A DNA stretch of 32,341 bases from Zygnema cylindricum (Eukaryota > Streptophyta > Zygnematophyceae > Zygnematales > Zygnemataceae). The stretch spans positions 1-32,341 of the forward strand of contig JBBHKE010000275.1 of NCBI GenBank assembly GCA_037447655.1, read 5' to 3'. Shown in pieces: positions 1 through 10,133 of the stretch. The position numbers and the translations under genes are program-made. Below the pieces are notes generated by a model. It saw only the letters and a list, made by a program, of their open reading frames with translations, had not been told where the DNA came from and did not search any database. The stretch's first letter is position 1. Every line of letters starts with the position of its first letter.

Positions 1-891
1 GGCTGCCTATGCTGATTAGAGATAGAGTTATGGGTTGTAGATTTTGGTAGATTTACCAAAATAGAAATTGACGGACCCTGGATTTGAACTTGGTACCTAC
101 CGTCCGTCAACATAGCCGGTAGCCTTAGCCACTTAGTCTGGCATCATGGTTGGACATATAGGGTTTCGTAATTATTTAGATGTTAACACGTAGCCTATTT
201 TCATTCAACGGAATATTTAGACATAGATACAGTTGTAATGTACGGCCACGGAACATCCGAAACGGATACCGCACATTTTATTTCGAAGGCAAAACAAATT
301 GTGCGCAAGTATTTATGACGGCCACGATTCTAATCCAACTTCATCGAACAGCCACGAACCATGCCGAGATCCCGAAATGAGTTTTCGGCGGTTTATGGTT
401 GACGTCACATCAATTGCCACGTGGCACAATCACATTGGATTTCGGCATCTCTGGGGATTCCGAGAACGAATCCAAAAATGACATGTGTTGACTTGTTGGC
501 CATGTTGTACAATGGCCGTACACAAAGTACATCGACATATGTACCTTTATGTACGATACACTCTTATGATTAGTGCCGTACTTCAGTAGATAGAGTTTTA
601 GAGAGAGATAGGACTTAGAAACTTTTGATAGATTATACCATCTCTCACAGAGAGCTCGTGTACAAAAGGTCAACTTTGACTCTTCATAACTTACTGCTCA
701 TAGGAGCAAATTCAGAGATTATTTTTGCTATAGACTCAGGGGAGTCTTGCCTTTACGGGGGTAAAGCTGGTCAAAGTTTTTGCTTGCCAGGGTGGCAGTT
801 ATTCTTGCTGAAACACAAAGGGGTGAGGGTTATCCTAGAGGCTTCGTGTGAGCTGCCTACTTTGAGGTCATATGGAGGTCTCAGAGTTTCA
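1..891 (+). mobile_element. Copia-type LTR A, 5' end outside window
   Basis: This is a long terminal repeat in plus orientation. From base 1 it aligns by eye with the LTRs of the element at 28501-32341, starting at the shared GGCTGCCTA block. Next come the antisense tRNA-like segment (75-140), a palindromic G-box GCCACGTGGC (416-425), GTAC-rich short palindromes (about 520-590), and the hairpin GACTCAGGGGAGTC (733-746). The end reads ATGGAGGTCTCAGAGTTTCA, the gag-start signature of this lineage, and stops at 891. No PBS follows, so this is a solo or recombined LTR. It abuts LTR fragment B directly and may have inserted into it. The left target duplication lies outside the window and cannot be checked. 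Confidence 0.8.
75..140 (-). other. Antisense tRNA-like segment in LTR A
   Basis: Read on the minus strand, an A-box-like stretch ACTAAGTGGCTAAGGCT (137-121) is followed about 30 bases later by a B-box-like AAGTTCAAATCC (91-80). The order and spacing are those of a tRNA D arm to T arm. I see no convincing full cloverleaf. The same module sits at the same place in the other LTRs of the window, so it is an LTR part and not an independent tRNA gene. Confidence 0.45.
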
Positions 892-1432
892 CGGATGAAA
901 TACATAGACCGTACAAATATTACGCCAGTACTTGTATTTTCCTATACGGTATAGTCTTACTATTGGTCCGTACCTTAGTACTAGCGCGCTTAGAGAGGGG
1001 TTTTAGGACTTAGAATAATTTTGGTAGGTAGTCGCCTCTCCCTCAGAGAGCACCTATATAAATAGGCAAAATTTGCCATTTAATTACAACTCACTCAGTG
1101 GACCATTTTCAGTGATCATTTTTGCTACAGACTCAGAGAAGTCGAAGCTACACAGAGGTGTAGTTGCTCAGAATTTTTGCCTGTCAAGGTGGCTGTATTT
1201 CTAAGAGAAAGTAAAAGTGAGTGAATGTGTCCAAAACTTATATTCTATCTTTGCATTCTGAGGTGGAACTGAGCACATAGAAAGTTTTATTTTACACGGG
1301 TGAATCTATATTAGGGTTGTGACTGTCAGGGTGTTAGTCATTTGGGTTTTTATCAACTTGGAGTCGGCACTATCTAGATTAGTTTATTTGGATCTCCGAA
1401 TTCTGTGTGGCAATGGAGCCCTTAGAGTTTTA
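892..1432 (+). mobile_element. Copia-type LTR fragment B (3' two-fifths)
   Basis: This truncated LTR matches the downstream part of the 5' LTR at 28501-29674 from the GTAC-rich block onward. It has the CTCTCCCTCAGAGAG hairpin (about 1037-1051), a good TATA box TATATAAATA (1055-1064), CAGTGAT...TTTTGC, the GACTC...AGTC hairpin (1130-1143), and a terminal ATGGAGCCCTTAGAGTTTTA. Its U3 is missing and it starts exactly where LTR A ends. No PBS follows it. The 1433-1584 interval shows nothing I recognise. Confidence 0.75.
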
Positions 1433-1584
1433 TAACGAAGTTAAACAGGTCAGTTCAACCTCAACTCTATTTGAATATTGGTTTTGGTCTCTGTTAAGAA
1501 CTCACAAAGTTTCATGCAAAACGCGCAATTCAATTATGAGATATGACCTGAAGAATATCCATAAAAAAACATAAATGTGCCTTT

Positions 1585-2367
1585 TGTTGAAAAGGGTAAT
1601 TCATAGTTATACTTATCTTTGGTTAGACTCTTAATAGAGAGAGGGAGAGAGAGTCAAAGAGAAGGAAACCATGGCAGCCTCCTTGGTGGCGAATGTGACA
1701 GACTGAAGCAGGTGACAGAAGGTCAGTTTACCAAAAATGTTGTTGTCAGTTTACCAAAAAGGTGGTTGGACATGCCCGATTTTGATCTTGGGTCTTATCT
1801 AGTCTAGAGTAGCTTGCTGCCATATCCTCTAGGTCGTTGGAGAATCGATAGTGATAATGTGCGTGATAATGGATTAAACAACAACGTGGTGGCCAATTCA
1901 TCTAACGCAACAAAATGACGAAAGACGCATGTGAACAAACAATATGTGACATCATACACGGACGCAAATCGCAACCATGTAAATATATTTGATCGGACAA
2001 TAGTCCTTGCAACCGCCATACCAAAATGGAATTTTGGCAACTTTTGGAGATAGCGTCACCCGATGCCACATGCTAACATATTATTTGACACTGGAGAAGA
2101 TAGGAGGAGAAACCATGGCTCCCGATTTGATAACGTCACTTGAAAGGCCATGCCGTACAATGGTCTTACAAGAAGTACATCAGCCACTGTACCTTCTTGT
2201 ACGATACAGTCTTCATATTGGTCTAGGGTTTAATAGTAGGCAATTGAGAGTAGGTTGACAATGACTTAGTAAAATTCAGCTGCATTTCTCTGAGAGAGCT
2301 TATATATATAAATGTCATCTTTGACAATTATTAACTTACTACTCAGATGAGCAAATTTAGTGATTCT
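1585..2367 (+). mobile_element. Element E1 5' LTR, left part (interrupted)
   Basis: This LTR begins TGTTGAAAAGGGTAATTCATAG, closely like the start of the solo LTR at 14186, and both contain CCATGGC blocks and a GGACTAGGGTTTAATAGTAGG-like stretch. The TATA run is at about 2301-2313, just after TCTCTGAGAGAG. It stops inside the conserved CAGTGATTCTTTTTGC motif, where element M has inserted. The rest of the same LTR resumes at 8842. Together the two parts make about 950 bp, a normal length for this family. Confidence 0.8.
2363..2367. repeat. Target site duplication ATTCT, left copy
   Basis: ATTCT directly precedes the TGCAATT terminus of element M. The same five bases follow its other terminus at 8842-8846. 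Five bases is the usual copia duplication length. It shows that M is a single clean insertion. Confidence 0.9.
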
Positions 2368-3091
2368 TGCAATTCTGTGTCCACCATTAGACTACAGAAT
2401 ACTGGAAGCCTCTAGATAGTATTTAACTAACCCACTTCAAGCCACAACCACTGTTGCCAAAAAGGGCAAACTGACAATTTGACTGCTCCCCTATGCAGCT
2501 TGGACTCCCTTGAGTCCGTAGCAAAAAGAATCACTGAAAACGGCCAACGAGCCGATAAGTTATGAGGCAGTAAAAATGCCAATTTGTACAAACTCTCAAA
2601 GGGAGAGGTGGCTACCTACCAAAATTTTCTAAGTCCTGATTCTCTCTTATAACTTCTATCTATTCAAGTACGGACCAATCAGATTACTGTACTGTACTAA
2701 AAGTACTACTGCCGTTGTACCTTTTGTACGGCCTATGTACGACAAGGCTATTAAGCGGACGCGTGTCCGGATTTCACTCGTCCGTACGCTCCTCGGAATT
2801 CCTATGACCGAATGTCATCTTTCCACGTGGCTCCAGGTCATGCCACGTCACAAAACGCCAAAGTGACCACTTCGGGATTTTGGCGATGATGTGCGCCGTT
2901 GGATTTTATGCGAAACGCAATCTTAGCCGTAATAAATACTTGCGCGGCATTTGTTTCGCTGTCGAAACAAAATCCGTGGTATCCGTTTTGAATTACTATC
3001 GTACGACGTACTTTCTAAAATTGAATCTATGTACGCCGTAAACAATTGTAGTTAAATGGATTTAATTCACCCGAACTATATATATATCTAT

Positions 3092-3152
<61 letters not shown>

Positions 3153-3465
3153 ATCACATACCATAGCATTTAGCATTGGTCCTAGTCTCTTAGGATAAAG
3201 CTGACCGCTATTGGCCAACTTGGCGAACCGAAGGTACCGGGATCAAATCTCTAGTCGTCAAGTATATTTTTAGTAACCTACTAAAAATAGCTGCCTGTTG
3301 AACTAAAGCAGCCATGGATCAACCACCCTCTCTATCCTTCAGTGACTACAACAAGTATGGGGGCTAGAGAGCGGAGGTGGAGGCAGGCTGCCCGTCCTTT
3401 TCTTTTCCTTTTATACAAACATATTTAAACCTAGAAAATACTCTAGAAATCTATAAATTTCAACA
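2368..3465 (-). mobile_element. 3' LTR of element M
   Basis: On the minus strand it runs TGTTGAAATTT...GAATTGCA. It is 1098 bp, some 60 bp longer than the 5' copy because of the AT run at 3094-3150. It carries the CATGGCTGC block (about 3312-3320), a B-box-like GGGATCAAATCTC (3239-3251), a G-box CCACGTGG (2823-2830), GTAC palindromes (about 2690-2745), and the GGACTCCCTTGAGTCC hairpin (2502-2517). Confidence 0.92.
3094..3150. repeat. (AT)n microsatellite in the M 3' LTR
   Basis: An uninterrupted AT run of nearly 60 bases is present only in this LTR copy. The sequence TATCTATCACAT lies on both sides of it. The 5' LTR and the third LTR have a single TATCTATCACAT and no long AT run. The expansion therefore happened after M inserted. 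It creates a spurious Tyr-Ile repeat frame. Confidence 0.95.
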
Positions 3466-3482
3466 CTCCCATTATTTTCTAG
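3466..3482 (-). other. Polypurine tract of element M
   Basis: On the minus strand AGAAAATAATGGGAG abuts the 3' LTR start TGTTGAAA. Element G has the nearly identical AGAAAATAAGAGGAG in the same place (31514-31528). This is the plus-strand DNA primer of LTR elements. Confidence 0.8.
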
Positions 3483-3517
3483 TCTAATTTGAATTTTTCT
3501 TTCAACCCGTATTTTTC

Positions 3518-6500
3518 CTAACAATATTTTAATTTAGGAGAGGGCACAGGTTTGGTCATCATGTCAGCCACCATTTCTTCATCAGGTCTATACACAAGAT
3601 TTATAATTTTATTTTCAACTTTTTCTCTTACGAAGCTTAATCTTATGTCCATATGTTTTGCTTTGAAATGGTGTTTTGGATTGGCTGCAATTGCAATTGC
3701 AGCTTGATTATCGCAAAAGATTTCATGCACTCCCTTTTTCATAAATCCCAGTTCTTGTAACAATGACTTCACCCACATTAGTTCTTTTACAGCAGAACAA
3801 GACGCCATATACTCAGCCTCTATAGTAGACTGAGCAACCACCTTTTGTTGCTTACTGCTCCAACAACAATCACCTTCCCCCACATACAAAACATATCCAG
3901 AAGTGCATCTTCTCATAGGTGCATCCCCATAACTGGCATCACTCCAAGTGGTGATATCAGTGTGCTCCCCTCCCAAATGCAACCATAATTCTCTGGTTCC
4001 AACCAGATATCTCATGACTCTCTTGGCTGCCTCCGAGTCTCTCTTCCTAGGATCATTAAGACTCCTACTGAGTACTCCAACTGCTGCCGCTTTGTCCGGC
4101 CTGGTACAGTTCATAAAATAGATTAAGCTTCCTACCACCTGTGTATAAGGGATAGACTTCATAAACTCTCTCTCCTCTGGACTCATCTGATCGTCTAAGA
4201 TCATCACTCCTCCTTCTACACTCCCATCACTTACTTTTTTCAAGTCCATGGGAGTGGTACAACTGTTAGCACTTTCCATCTGGAATTTCTCAAACATATT
4301 ACCTATTGCTTCTTTCTGAGTAAGTCTGAAAATCTTCTTTCCTCTATCTCTCTCCATTTGGATCCCTAAAATATATTTTGCCTCCCCTAAATCCTTCATA
4401 TCAAATCTGCCCCTAAGATCTTTCTTTAGTCTATTGATCTTCTCCAAAGACTTACTCAACACAAGCAGATCATCCACAAAAATTGCAATAAAAATGACAC
4501 CATTCTCATCTTCAAACATATAGATAGAATGGTCATAGCTGATCCGGATATATCCCAAATTTGTGAGAAACTCATCTAGTTTCTTATTCCACTGTCGGGG
4601 AGCCTGCTTCTGTCTGTATAAGGACTTTATGAGCCTGTAGACTTTGCTCTCTTCTCCTTCTTCCACGAACCCCTCAGGTTGCCTCATGAAAATTTCTTCC
4701 TCTAACTCACCATTAAGAAAAGCAGTCTTAATGTCCATCTGGTATATTTCCATGTCTTCCGCTGCTGCCAAACTGAGGAGAATCCTTACTGAGGGGAACC
4801 GAACAACAAAAGCAAAGGTCTCCTCATAGTCAATCCCCTCCTTTTGGGTGAACCCCTTCGCTACAAATCGAGCCTTATATCTCTCAATGGTATTATCTGG
4901 GTTCAGTTTTAGTTTAAATACCCATTTACACCCAATAGGTTTTCTGTCTGGAGGAGAATCCGCTAGTTCCCAAGTATTAACTTCCATGATAGAAGCCATC
5001 TCATCGTTTATGGCTCTAATCCATCTTTCTTTCTCTGGACTATTCACTGCCTCCGAGTAAGACTGAGGCTCATGTGGGTGAGACAACTTAGTTACCTTAT
5101 GAGCGGCCTGTTTTTCTTGTATCATTTTGCTGCTCCTCCTTCCTCCCTCAAACTCCGAAGCTAGAATGGATGGAAGTCTTGGATTTCTTCTCACTGTCTC
5201 ATCGGCTCCTCTGTCAATGGAAACCAGTTCTTGTCCCGCTTCTTCTATCTCCTCGAAGTCCATAGGAGTAGAAGAGGTTTTCGGTGAGTCTCCCATATCT
5301 CGTATCTCCCTTAAATGTGCAATCACGGTTTCACTCGTGTCCCTTTCGGGAACAACCGAGTTCTCCTCACTTTGTGATTCAAATCTGATTCTTATTTTCT
5401 TTGTATACTTAAAGGGATCAAACGAGTTCCCTTCATCCATGACAACTATGTGTTTGACCAGAAAGATATCTTTCTTTGCTAAGTCATAGACTCTATATCC
5501 CTTAACATCCTCATTATATCCCACGAAGTATCCAGGTTTTCCCTTAGCATCTAGTTTCCAGTTTTTCCTATCCGTGTCAAGACTGTAAACTTGGCTACCG
5601 AATACTTTAAGGTGTGAGATATCTGGTTTCTTTCCAACCCATCTCTCATAAGGTGTCACTCCCTTTACAGCTGAGGTAAGGACTCTATATTTAATGTAGT
5701 TGGCACAGTTCATTGCTTCTGCCCAAAATCTATTTCCTATTTTCTTGTCTGCCAACATACTGCATGCACTGTCTCCTAGTGTTCGATTCAACCTCTCAGC
5801 TACCCCATTTTGTTCCGAGTTATATGGTACAGTTTTCTGGTGCTGCACTCCCTCATCTCTCAGATATTCCTCAAACTGGATAGAGGTATATTCCCCCCGA
5901 TTATCACTTCTTATCCTCTTAATGGGGGTTTCATGCATTTTCTCACTCCAAGCCTTATATTCTTTGAAGTAAGTTGATGCTTCAGACTTTGTTTTTAAAA
6001 AATAGACTCTAGAGTATCTAGACCAGTAATCGGTTATTGTCATCATAAACCTCTTTCCTCCAACCGAAGGTAGTTTTGCAGGTCCTCAAATATCTGTGTG
6101 GACCAAATCTAATACTTTCTCACCTCTATATGTGGCGGCTTTTGGAAAGGGAAGTCTATGAGCCTTACCCTGAGCACAACCACTACAGTCATCCATCATT
6201 TCATTATCCCCAAACTCAATGCCTTCTACTACCCCAAGCTTTTTCATTTCCCTCAACCTATCAAAATGCACATGTCCCAACCGCTTATGCCAAATCATAA
6301 TCTTAGGAACACCAACATAGTAAGCATTCTTCTTTTCATTACTCATGTTAAGCCTAAACATTCCTTGGCTACCCTTATCTGCCGTGAAGTAAACTTCATC
6401 CCCATACTTAGCTGTAAAGACTCCGTTTCGAGTGAATGTATCAAATTCTTTGTCATCTAACACAGACGTAGAGACAAGATTTTTACTCAGCTGAGGAATG

Positions 6501-6595
6501 TAGAGTACATCTGAGAATTTAAGTATAGAAGTTTTACCCTCCACTAAGACTTTCAGATCTACTGATCCCACTAGATCTGTAGTAACTACTCTCCC
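3518..6595 (-). pseudogene. pol: M pol: integrase, reverse transcriptase, RNase H (nearly open)
   Basis: The segment from 6571 starts with the end of the protease region, then the pre-integrase zinc finger (His95, His100, Cys129, Cys132 of that frame) and the first integrase Asp in HTDI. A TGA at 6086-6088 replaces the conserved Trp of the usual DIWGP. The frame then stays open for 842 residues (6046-3518). These hold SDNRGEY (Asp48) and GVAE (Glu84), giving D-x35-E; QMDIKTAFLNG (Asp438); the RT core FVDD (523-526); and RNase H residues in WSDAS (703), EAEYMA (743-748), CDNQ (779) and HMDIR (800). It ends at TKPVPSPKLKYC, close to the polypurine tract. Oddities are DNRGEY for the usual DNGGEY and FVDD where the related fragment at 9407 has YVDD. 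Apart from one nonsense codon it is well preserved. The frameshift at about 6590 cuts it off from gag. Confidence 0.93.
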
Positions 6596-7826
6596 ATCCC
6601 ATACTCTATCTCTATAGTAGGGATTTTCCTTAACTTAGTGAAGAGTTCTTTATCACGACACATATGCATGGATGCACCTGAGTCGATGATCCATCCTTCC
6701 TGTGGAGCTTCCCGAATTGCTCCAAGGGCACACTTCTGTCTCCGAGGGATCTCCTTCTCCTCCAGACTCTCGTCAAGAAGAAGCTCCCCATCCTCCTCAG
6801 AGGACTCATCCTCGGTTTCTCCTGACACTTTTGTAACCACAAGTGCCTTTTTCTTTCCTCCGAAAGAACCTCCTCCACGGTTCTCTTGGAGCCTCAGCTC
6901 TGATAGCTTGACACAATCTGCAATAAAGTGTCCCGACTTTTTGCAATAATGACAAAGACCCTTTGGGGGCCTCTGTCCCCCAGAATGATCTCTTTCCCCT
7001 CTATAAGGTTTCTTCGGGTCCTTCCCCCATCGGTCCCCTCCTGCTGCTAGAGCTTGAATGCTCTTTCCTCCTCTCCTAATCTCCATTGTGTTTTCCTGCA
7101 CAAGTATCATCCTGACTACTGTGTTCCATTTCCATGAACTATCAGGCATTCCCTGTACTCGGTACACTATGTTCTCGAACTCATGTGGTAACTTCATGAT
7201 AAGAGTGTTAACTTTCATTTTCATTGTACTGTCCATCCGGCACTTTCCATCTCTATATACAAAAAAGAAAGATCATTACAGTAATCTAACATCTTTCCTC
7301 CTTTGTAAGTGTAACTCACCAGCTTTTGCTCAGCCAACTTGAGCTCTTGAATAGTTCCAGCTCTATAAATCTCCACCAAACTCACCCACAACTCCTCGGC
7401 CTTGTAAATGTGAAAATGAGGAGTGGCCAAAGCTTGAGTAAGGTGCCTGAGAATGAAGTTCTTGGCAGCATGTTTACATCCTCCCACATTTGAGTATCGT
7501 TCTCCATGGTCTTCATTGTCGCCGCTCCCGATACTGTGGCAATAGGAGTGAGGGGTGTCTCCTTCCCTTTCCCCTTTTTTGGACACATTGCTGTCCCCAT
7601 CATCTGCCTCCTTCGCTAAGGCAGCCGTTGCTACAGGAAACCTTACTCCTCCAAATCATGGTGGAGTTCCCGAAGGTGGACGTTTCACTTGTCCACTGAC
7701 GATACCCCAGTATCGTTTTTCACACAAAGCTCCCATCATCATGGCTTCCCAATAGATGAACCCATATCCATTGAAGGTGGGCACCCTAGAGGGTGGGCCC
7801 ATTGCCTGCAATTATGTGTCCTCCAT
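6586..7826 (-). pseudogene. gag: M gag and protease, several stops and frameshifts
   Basis: The frame can be followed from ATGGAG inside the 5' LTR (7826), but TAA at 7812-7814 stops it after four codons. The next in-frame ATG (7802-7800) is inside the PBS and begins MGPPSRV. A TGA lies where relatives read PPGF (about 7657), and at least two frame changes occur between 7600 and 7240. The piece ending at 7221 has the conserved YTYKGGKMLDYCNDL stretch. The 216-residue piece (7236-6586) contains MKLPHEFENIV, the CCHC zinc knuckle CHYCKKSGHFIADC (Cys95, Cys98, His103, Cys108), an acidic linker, and the protease active site WIIDSGAS (Asp185). A one-base change near 6595 breaks the protease frame. 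No functional product is expected. Confidence 0.88.
7792..7806 (-). other. Primer-binding site of M (initiator tRNA-Met anticodon arm)
   Basis: On the minus strand GGCAATGGGCCCACC directly follows the 5' LTR end AATTGCA. It differs at two bases from GGTTATGGGCCCACC, which is complementary to the anticodon arm of plant initiator tRNA-Met. Its ATG is in frame with gag. Confidence 0.8.
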
Positions 7827-8841
7827 TGGACTACAGAATACTGGAAGCCTCTAGATAGTATTTAACTAACCCACTTCAAGCCACAACCACTGCTGCCAAA
7901 AAAGGCAAACTGACAATTTGATGCTCCCCTATGCAGCTTGGACTCCCTTGAGTCCGTAGCAAAAAGAATCACTGAAAACGGCCAACGAGCCGATAAGTTA
8001 TGAGGCAGTAAAAATGCCAATTTGTACAAACTCTCAAAGGGAGAGGTGGCTACCTACCAAAATTTTCTAAGTCCTGATTCTCTCTTATAACTTCTATCTA
8101 TTCAAGTACGGACCAATCAGATTACTGTACTGTACTAAAAGTACTACTGCCGTTGTACCTTTTGTACGGCCTATGTACGACAAGGCTATTAAGCGGACGC
8201 GTGTCCGGATTTCACTCGTCCGTACGCTCCTCGGAATTCCTATGACCGAATGTCATCTTTCCACGTGGCTCCAGGTCATGCCACGTCACAAAACGCCAAA
8301 GTGACCACTTCGGGATTTTGGCGATGATGTGCGCCGTTGGATTTTATGCGAAACGCAATCTTAGCCGTAATAAATACTTGCGCGGCATTTGTTTCGCTGT
8401 CGAAACAAAATCCGTGGTATCCGTTTTGAATTACTATCGTACGACGTACTTTCTAAAATTGAATCTATGTACGCCGTAAACAATTGTAGTTAAATGGATT
8501 TAATTCACCCGAACTATATATATATCTATCACATACCATAGCACTTAGCATTGGTCCTAGTCTATTACGATAAAGCTGACCGCTATTGGCCAACTTGGCG
8601 AACCGAAGGTACCGGGATCAAATCTCTGGTCCGTTAAGTATATTTTTAGTAACCTACTAAAAATAGCTGCCTGTTGAACTAAGGCAGCCATGGATCAACC
8701 ACCCTCTCTAACTTTCAGTGACTACAACAAGTATGGGGGCTAGAGAGCGGAGGTGGAGGCAGGCTGCCCGTCTTTTTTTTTTCCTTTTATACAAACATAT
8801 ATAAACCTAGAAAATACTCTAGAAATCTATAAATTTCAACA
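7807..8841 (-). mobile_element. 5' LTR of element M
   Basis: 1035 bp, about 98% like the 3' LTR by eye outside the AT run. The central 700 bases look nearly identical and most differences lie toward the ends. From about 8657 to its right end it is identical to the third LTR at 10985-11169. Blocks are the G-box CCACGTGG (8261-8268), hairpin GGACTCCCTTGAGTCC (7940-7955), B-box-like GGGATCAAATCTC (8614-8626), and CATGGCTGC near 8690. In the element's direction this LTR should hold the promoter, but I see no strong TATA next to the CTCTC hairpin. Confidence 0.92.
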
Positions 8842-8846
8842 ATTCT
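8842..8846. repeat. Target site duplication ATTCT, right copy
   Basis: This is the partner of 2363-2367, flanking the TTTCAACA end of the M 5' LTR. E1 sequence continues from here as ATTCTTTTTGC. Confidence 0.9.
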
Positions 8847-9015
8847 TTTTGCATTCAACCAAGGGAAGTCAGGTTGTCATAGGGGACAAGGTGGTCAGAA
8901 TGTTTTTGTGCCAAGGTGGAAATTATTTAGTGGGAAAGTCAAAAGTGCAAGCATTATCTTAAAGATGTTATATAGGCTGCATCGTTTGTGGGCATATCGA
9001 GGCCACCGAGTTTCA
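8842..9015 (+). mobile_element. Element E1 5' LTR, right part
   Basis: This continues the LTR cut at 2367. It follows the solo LTR (14907-15076) with ATTCTTTTTGC, a decayed hairpin, GGTGGTCAGAATGTTTTTGTG, a purine-rich stretch, and the terminal GAGGCCACCGAGTTTCA. The gag start codon expected about 20 bases before the end is ATC here (8996-8998), so it has been lost. The PBS follows at once. Confidence 0.8.
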
Positions 9016-9406
9016 GGTTATGAGCCCACCCTATAGGTTTTCTATATTTGATTGATCAAACTTTTTTTATTGGTAGATGAATATGCAAGGTGCTCTCTTT
9101 GAGAAACATCTATGGGGGATAGTGTTCAGACATATTCGATGCCCCTCACCACCGGGATTTAGAGGGACACGTTTTTCTTTCACCTCCACAACTACAGCAT
9201 CGATAATATTGACCAAAACCATTGAGTTAAGTGAGGGAGGGGAGGAAATTTTCATAGAGGGAGAAAAGGGAGGAGCCACATCTTAAGGAACTCCATTGTT
9301 AAGGAATTTTCCAACAAAAATACCACAAACAATGACGGTAAGGAGTTAGATAGAAGGGTTAGAATATGAGAAATGACATTATAAAGAAATTGTTGATAGA
9401 CACTTT
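8996..9406 (+). pseudogene. gag: E1 gag N-terminal part, copy 1, decayed
   Basis: Read from the lost start codon it encodes EATEFQVMSPP across the PBS. It then passes stop codons to reach GALFEKHLWGIV, which is shared with the gag of G (29655) and D (26632). A glycine/proline-rich and then acidic stretch ends in a stop at about 9283. The gag is abruptly replaced at 9407 by an RT fragment. Several in-frame stops make it non-coding. Confidence 0.8.
9016..9030 (+). other. Primer-binding site of E1
   Basis: GGTTATGAGCCCACC differs at one base from the complement of the initiator tRNA-Met anticodon arm. An identical copy lies at 11344-11358. It follows the LTR terminus TTTCA without a spacer. Confidence 0.75.
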
Positions 9407-10133
9407 GAGGGGTTTGTGGAAGAAGGAGAAGAGAGCAAAGTGTGCAGGCTCATAAAGTCCTTATATGGACTGAAACAGGCTCCCCGACAGTGGAATAAGA
9501 AACTAGATGAGTTTCTCACCGATCTGGGATACACCCGGATCAGCTCTGACCATTCTATCTATATGTTTGAAGATGAGAATGGTGTCATTTTTATTGCAAT
9601 TTATGTGGATGATCTGCTTGTGTTAAGTAAGTCTTTAGAGAATATCAATAGGCTAAAGAAAGATCTTAGGGGCAGATTTGATATGAAGGATTTAGGGGAG
9701 GCAAAATATATTTTGGGGATCCAAATGGAGAAGGATAAGGGGAAGAAGATTATCAGACTTACTCAGAAAGAAGCAATAGGTAATATGCTTAAAAAATTCC
9801 AGATGGAAAATGCTAACAGTTGTACCACTCTCATGGACTTGAAAAAAATAAGTGATGGGAGTGTAGAACGACGAGTGATGATCTTAGACGATCAGATGAG
9901 TCCACAAGAGAGAGAGTTTATGAAATCTATCCCTTATAGACAGGTCGTAGGAAGTTTGATCTATTTTATGAACTTTACCATGCCGGACATAGCTGCAGCA
10001 GTTGGAGTACTCAGTAGGAGTCTTAATGATCCTAGAAATAGAGATGGGAGGCAGTCAAGAGAGTCATGAGATATTTGGTTGGAACGAAAGAATTATGGTT
10101 GCATTTGGGAGGGGAGCACACTGATATCACCAC
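9407..10133 (+). pseudogene. pol: Copia RT/RNase H fragment in plus orientation
   Basis: This fragment corresponds to residues of about 458 to 700 of the M pol frame but lies on the opposite strand to M. It starts EGFVEEGEESKV, has LYGLKQAPRQW, the intact RT core YVDD (Asp65 and Asp66 of the 217-residue frame starting at 9416), DMKDLGEAKYILGIQME and FMNFTMPDIAAAVGVLSRSL. A frameshift near 10045 closes the frame at 10069. The other frame continues MRYLVGT and DITT up to 10133. Identity with M is high, about 90% of residues by eye. The N-terminal RT, integrase and the RNase H catalytic centre are missing. Both ends are abrupt: E1 gag at the left, the exact terminus of an inverted LTR at the right. 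Confidence 0.9.

Larger units (their letters stand above)
2368..8841 (-). mobile_element. Copia element M, structurally complete (6.47 kb)
   Basis: M is a full-length minus-strand Ty1/copia element. It has two LTRs with TG...CA ends, a PBS next to the right (5') LTR, and gag, protease, integrase, RT and RNase H in that order. A purine tract precedes the left (3') LTR, and ATTCT flanks both sides. The order protease-integrase-RT-RNase H is diagnostic for copia against gypsy. The LTRs differ at only about 20 positions by eye outside an AT-repeat expansion, so the insertion is fairly young. The reading frames nevertheless carry several stops and frameshifts, so M probably moved with proteins supplied by a relative. 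It lies inside the LTR of element E1. Confidence 0.93.
8657..9406. repeat. 750-bp identical duplication, copy 1
   Basis: I compared 8657-9406 base by base with 10985-11734 and found no difference. The unit covers the last 185 bases of an M-type LTR, the E1 LTR end, its PBS and the start of its gag. To the left the two LTRs drop to roughly 85-95% identity. To the right the sequences are unrelated from GAGGGG (9407) against ATTTTT (11735). Confidence 0.95.

Noticed and set aside
3027-3218. 63-codon minus-strand frame with a Tyr-Ile run
   Set aside because: It is the (AT)n microsatellite of the M 3' LTR read in frame. The other M LTRs lack it.
4644-5972. Plus-strand frames of 60-120 codons opposite M pol
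   Set aside because: They are antisense shadows of the 842-codon RT and integrase frame, with Ser/Leu-rich composition expected for its complement.
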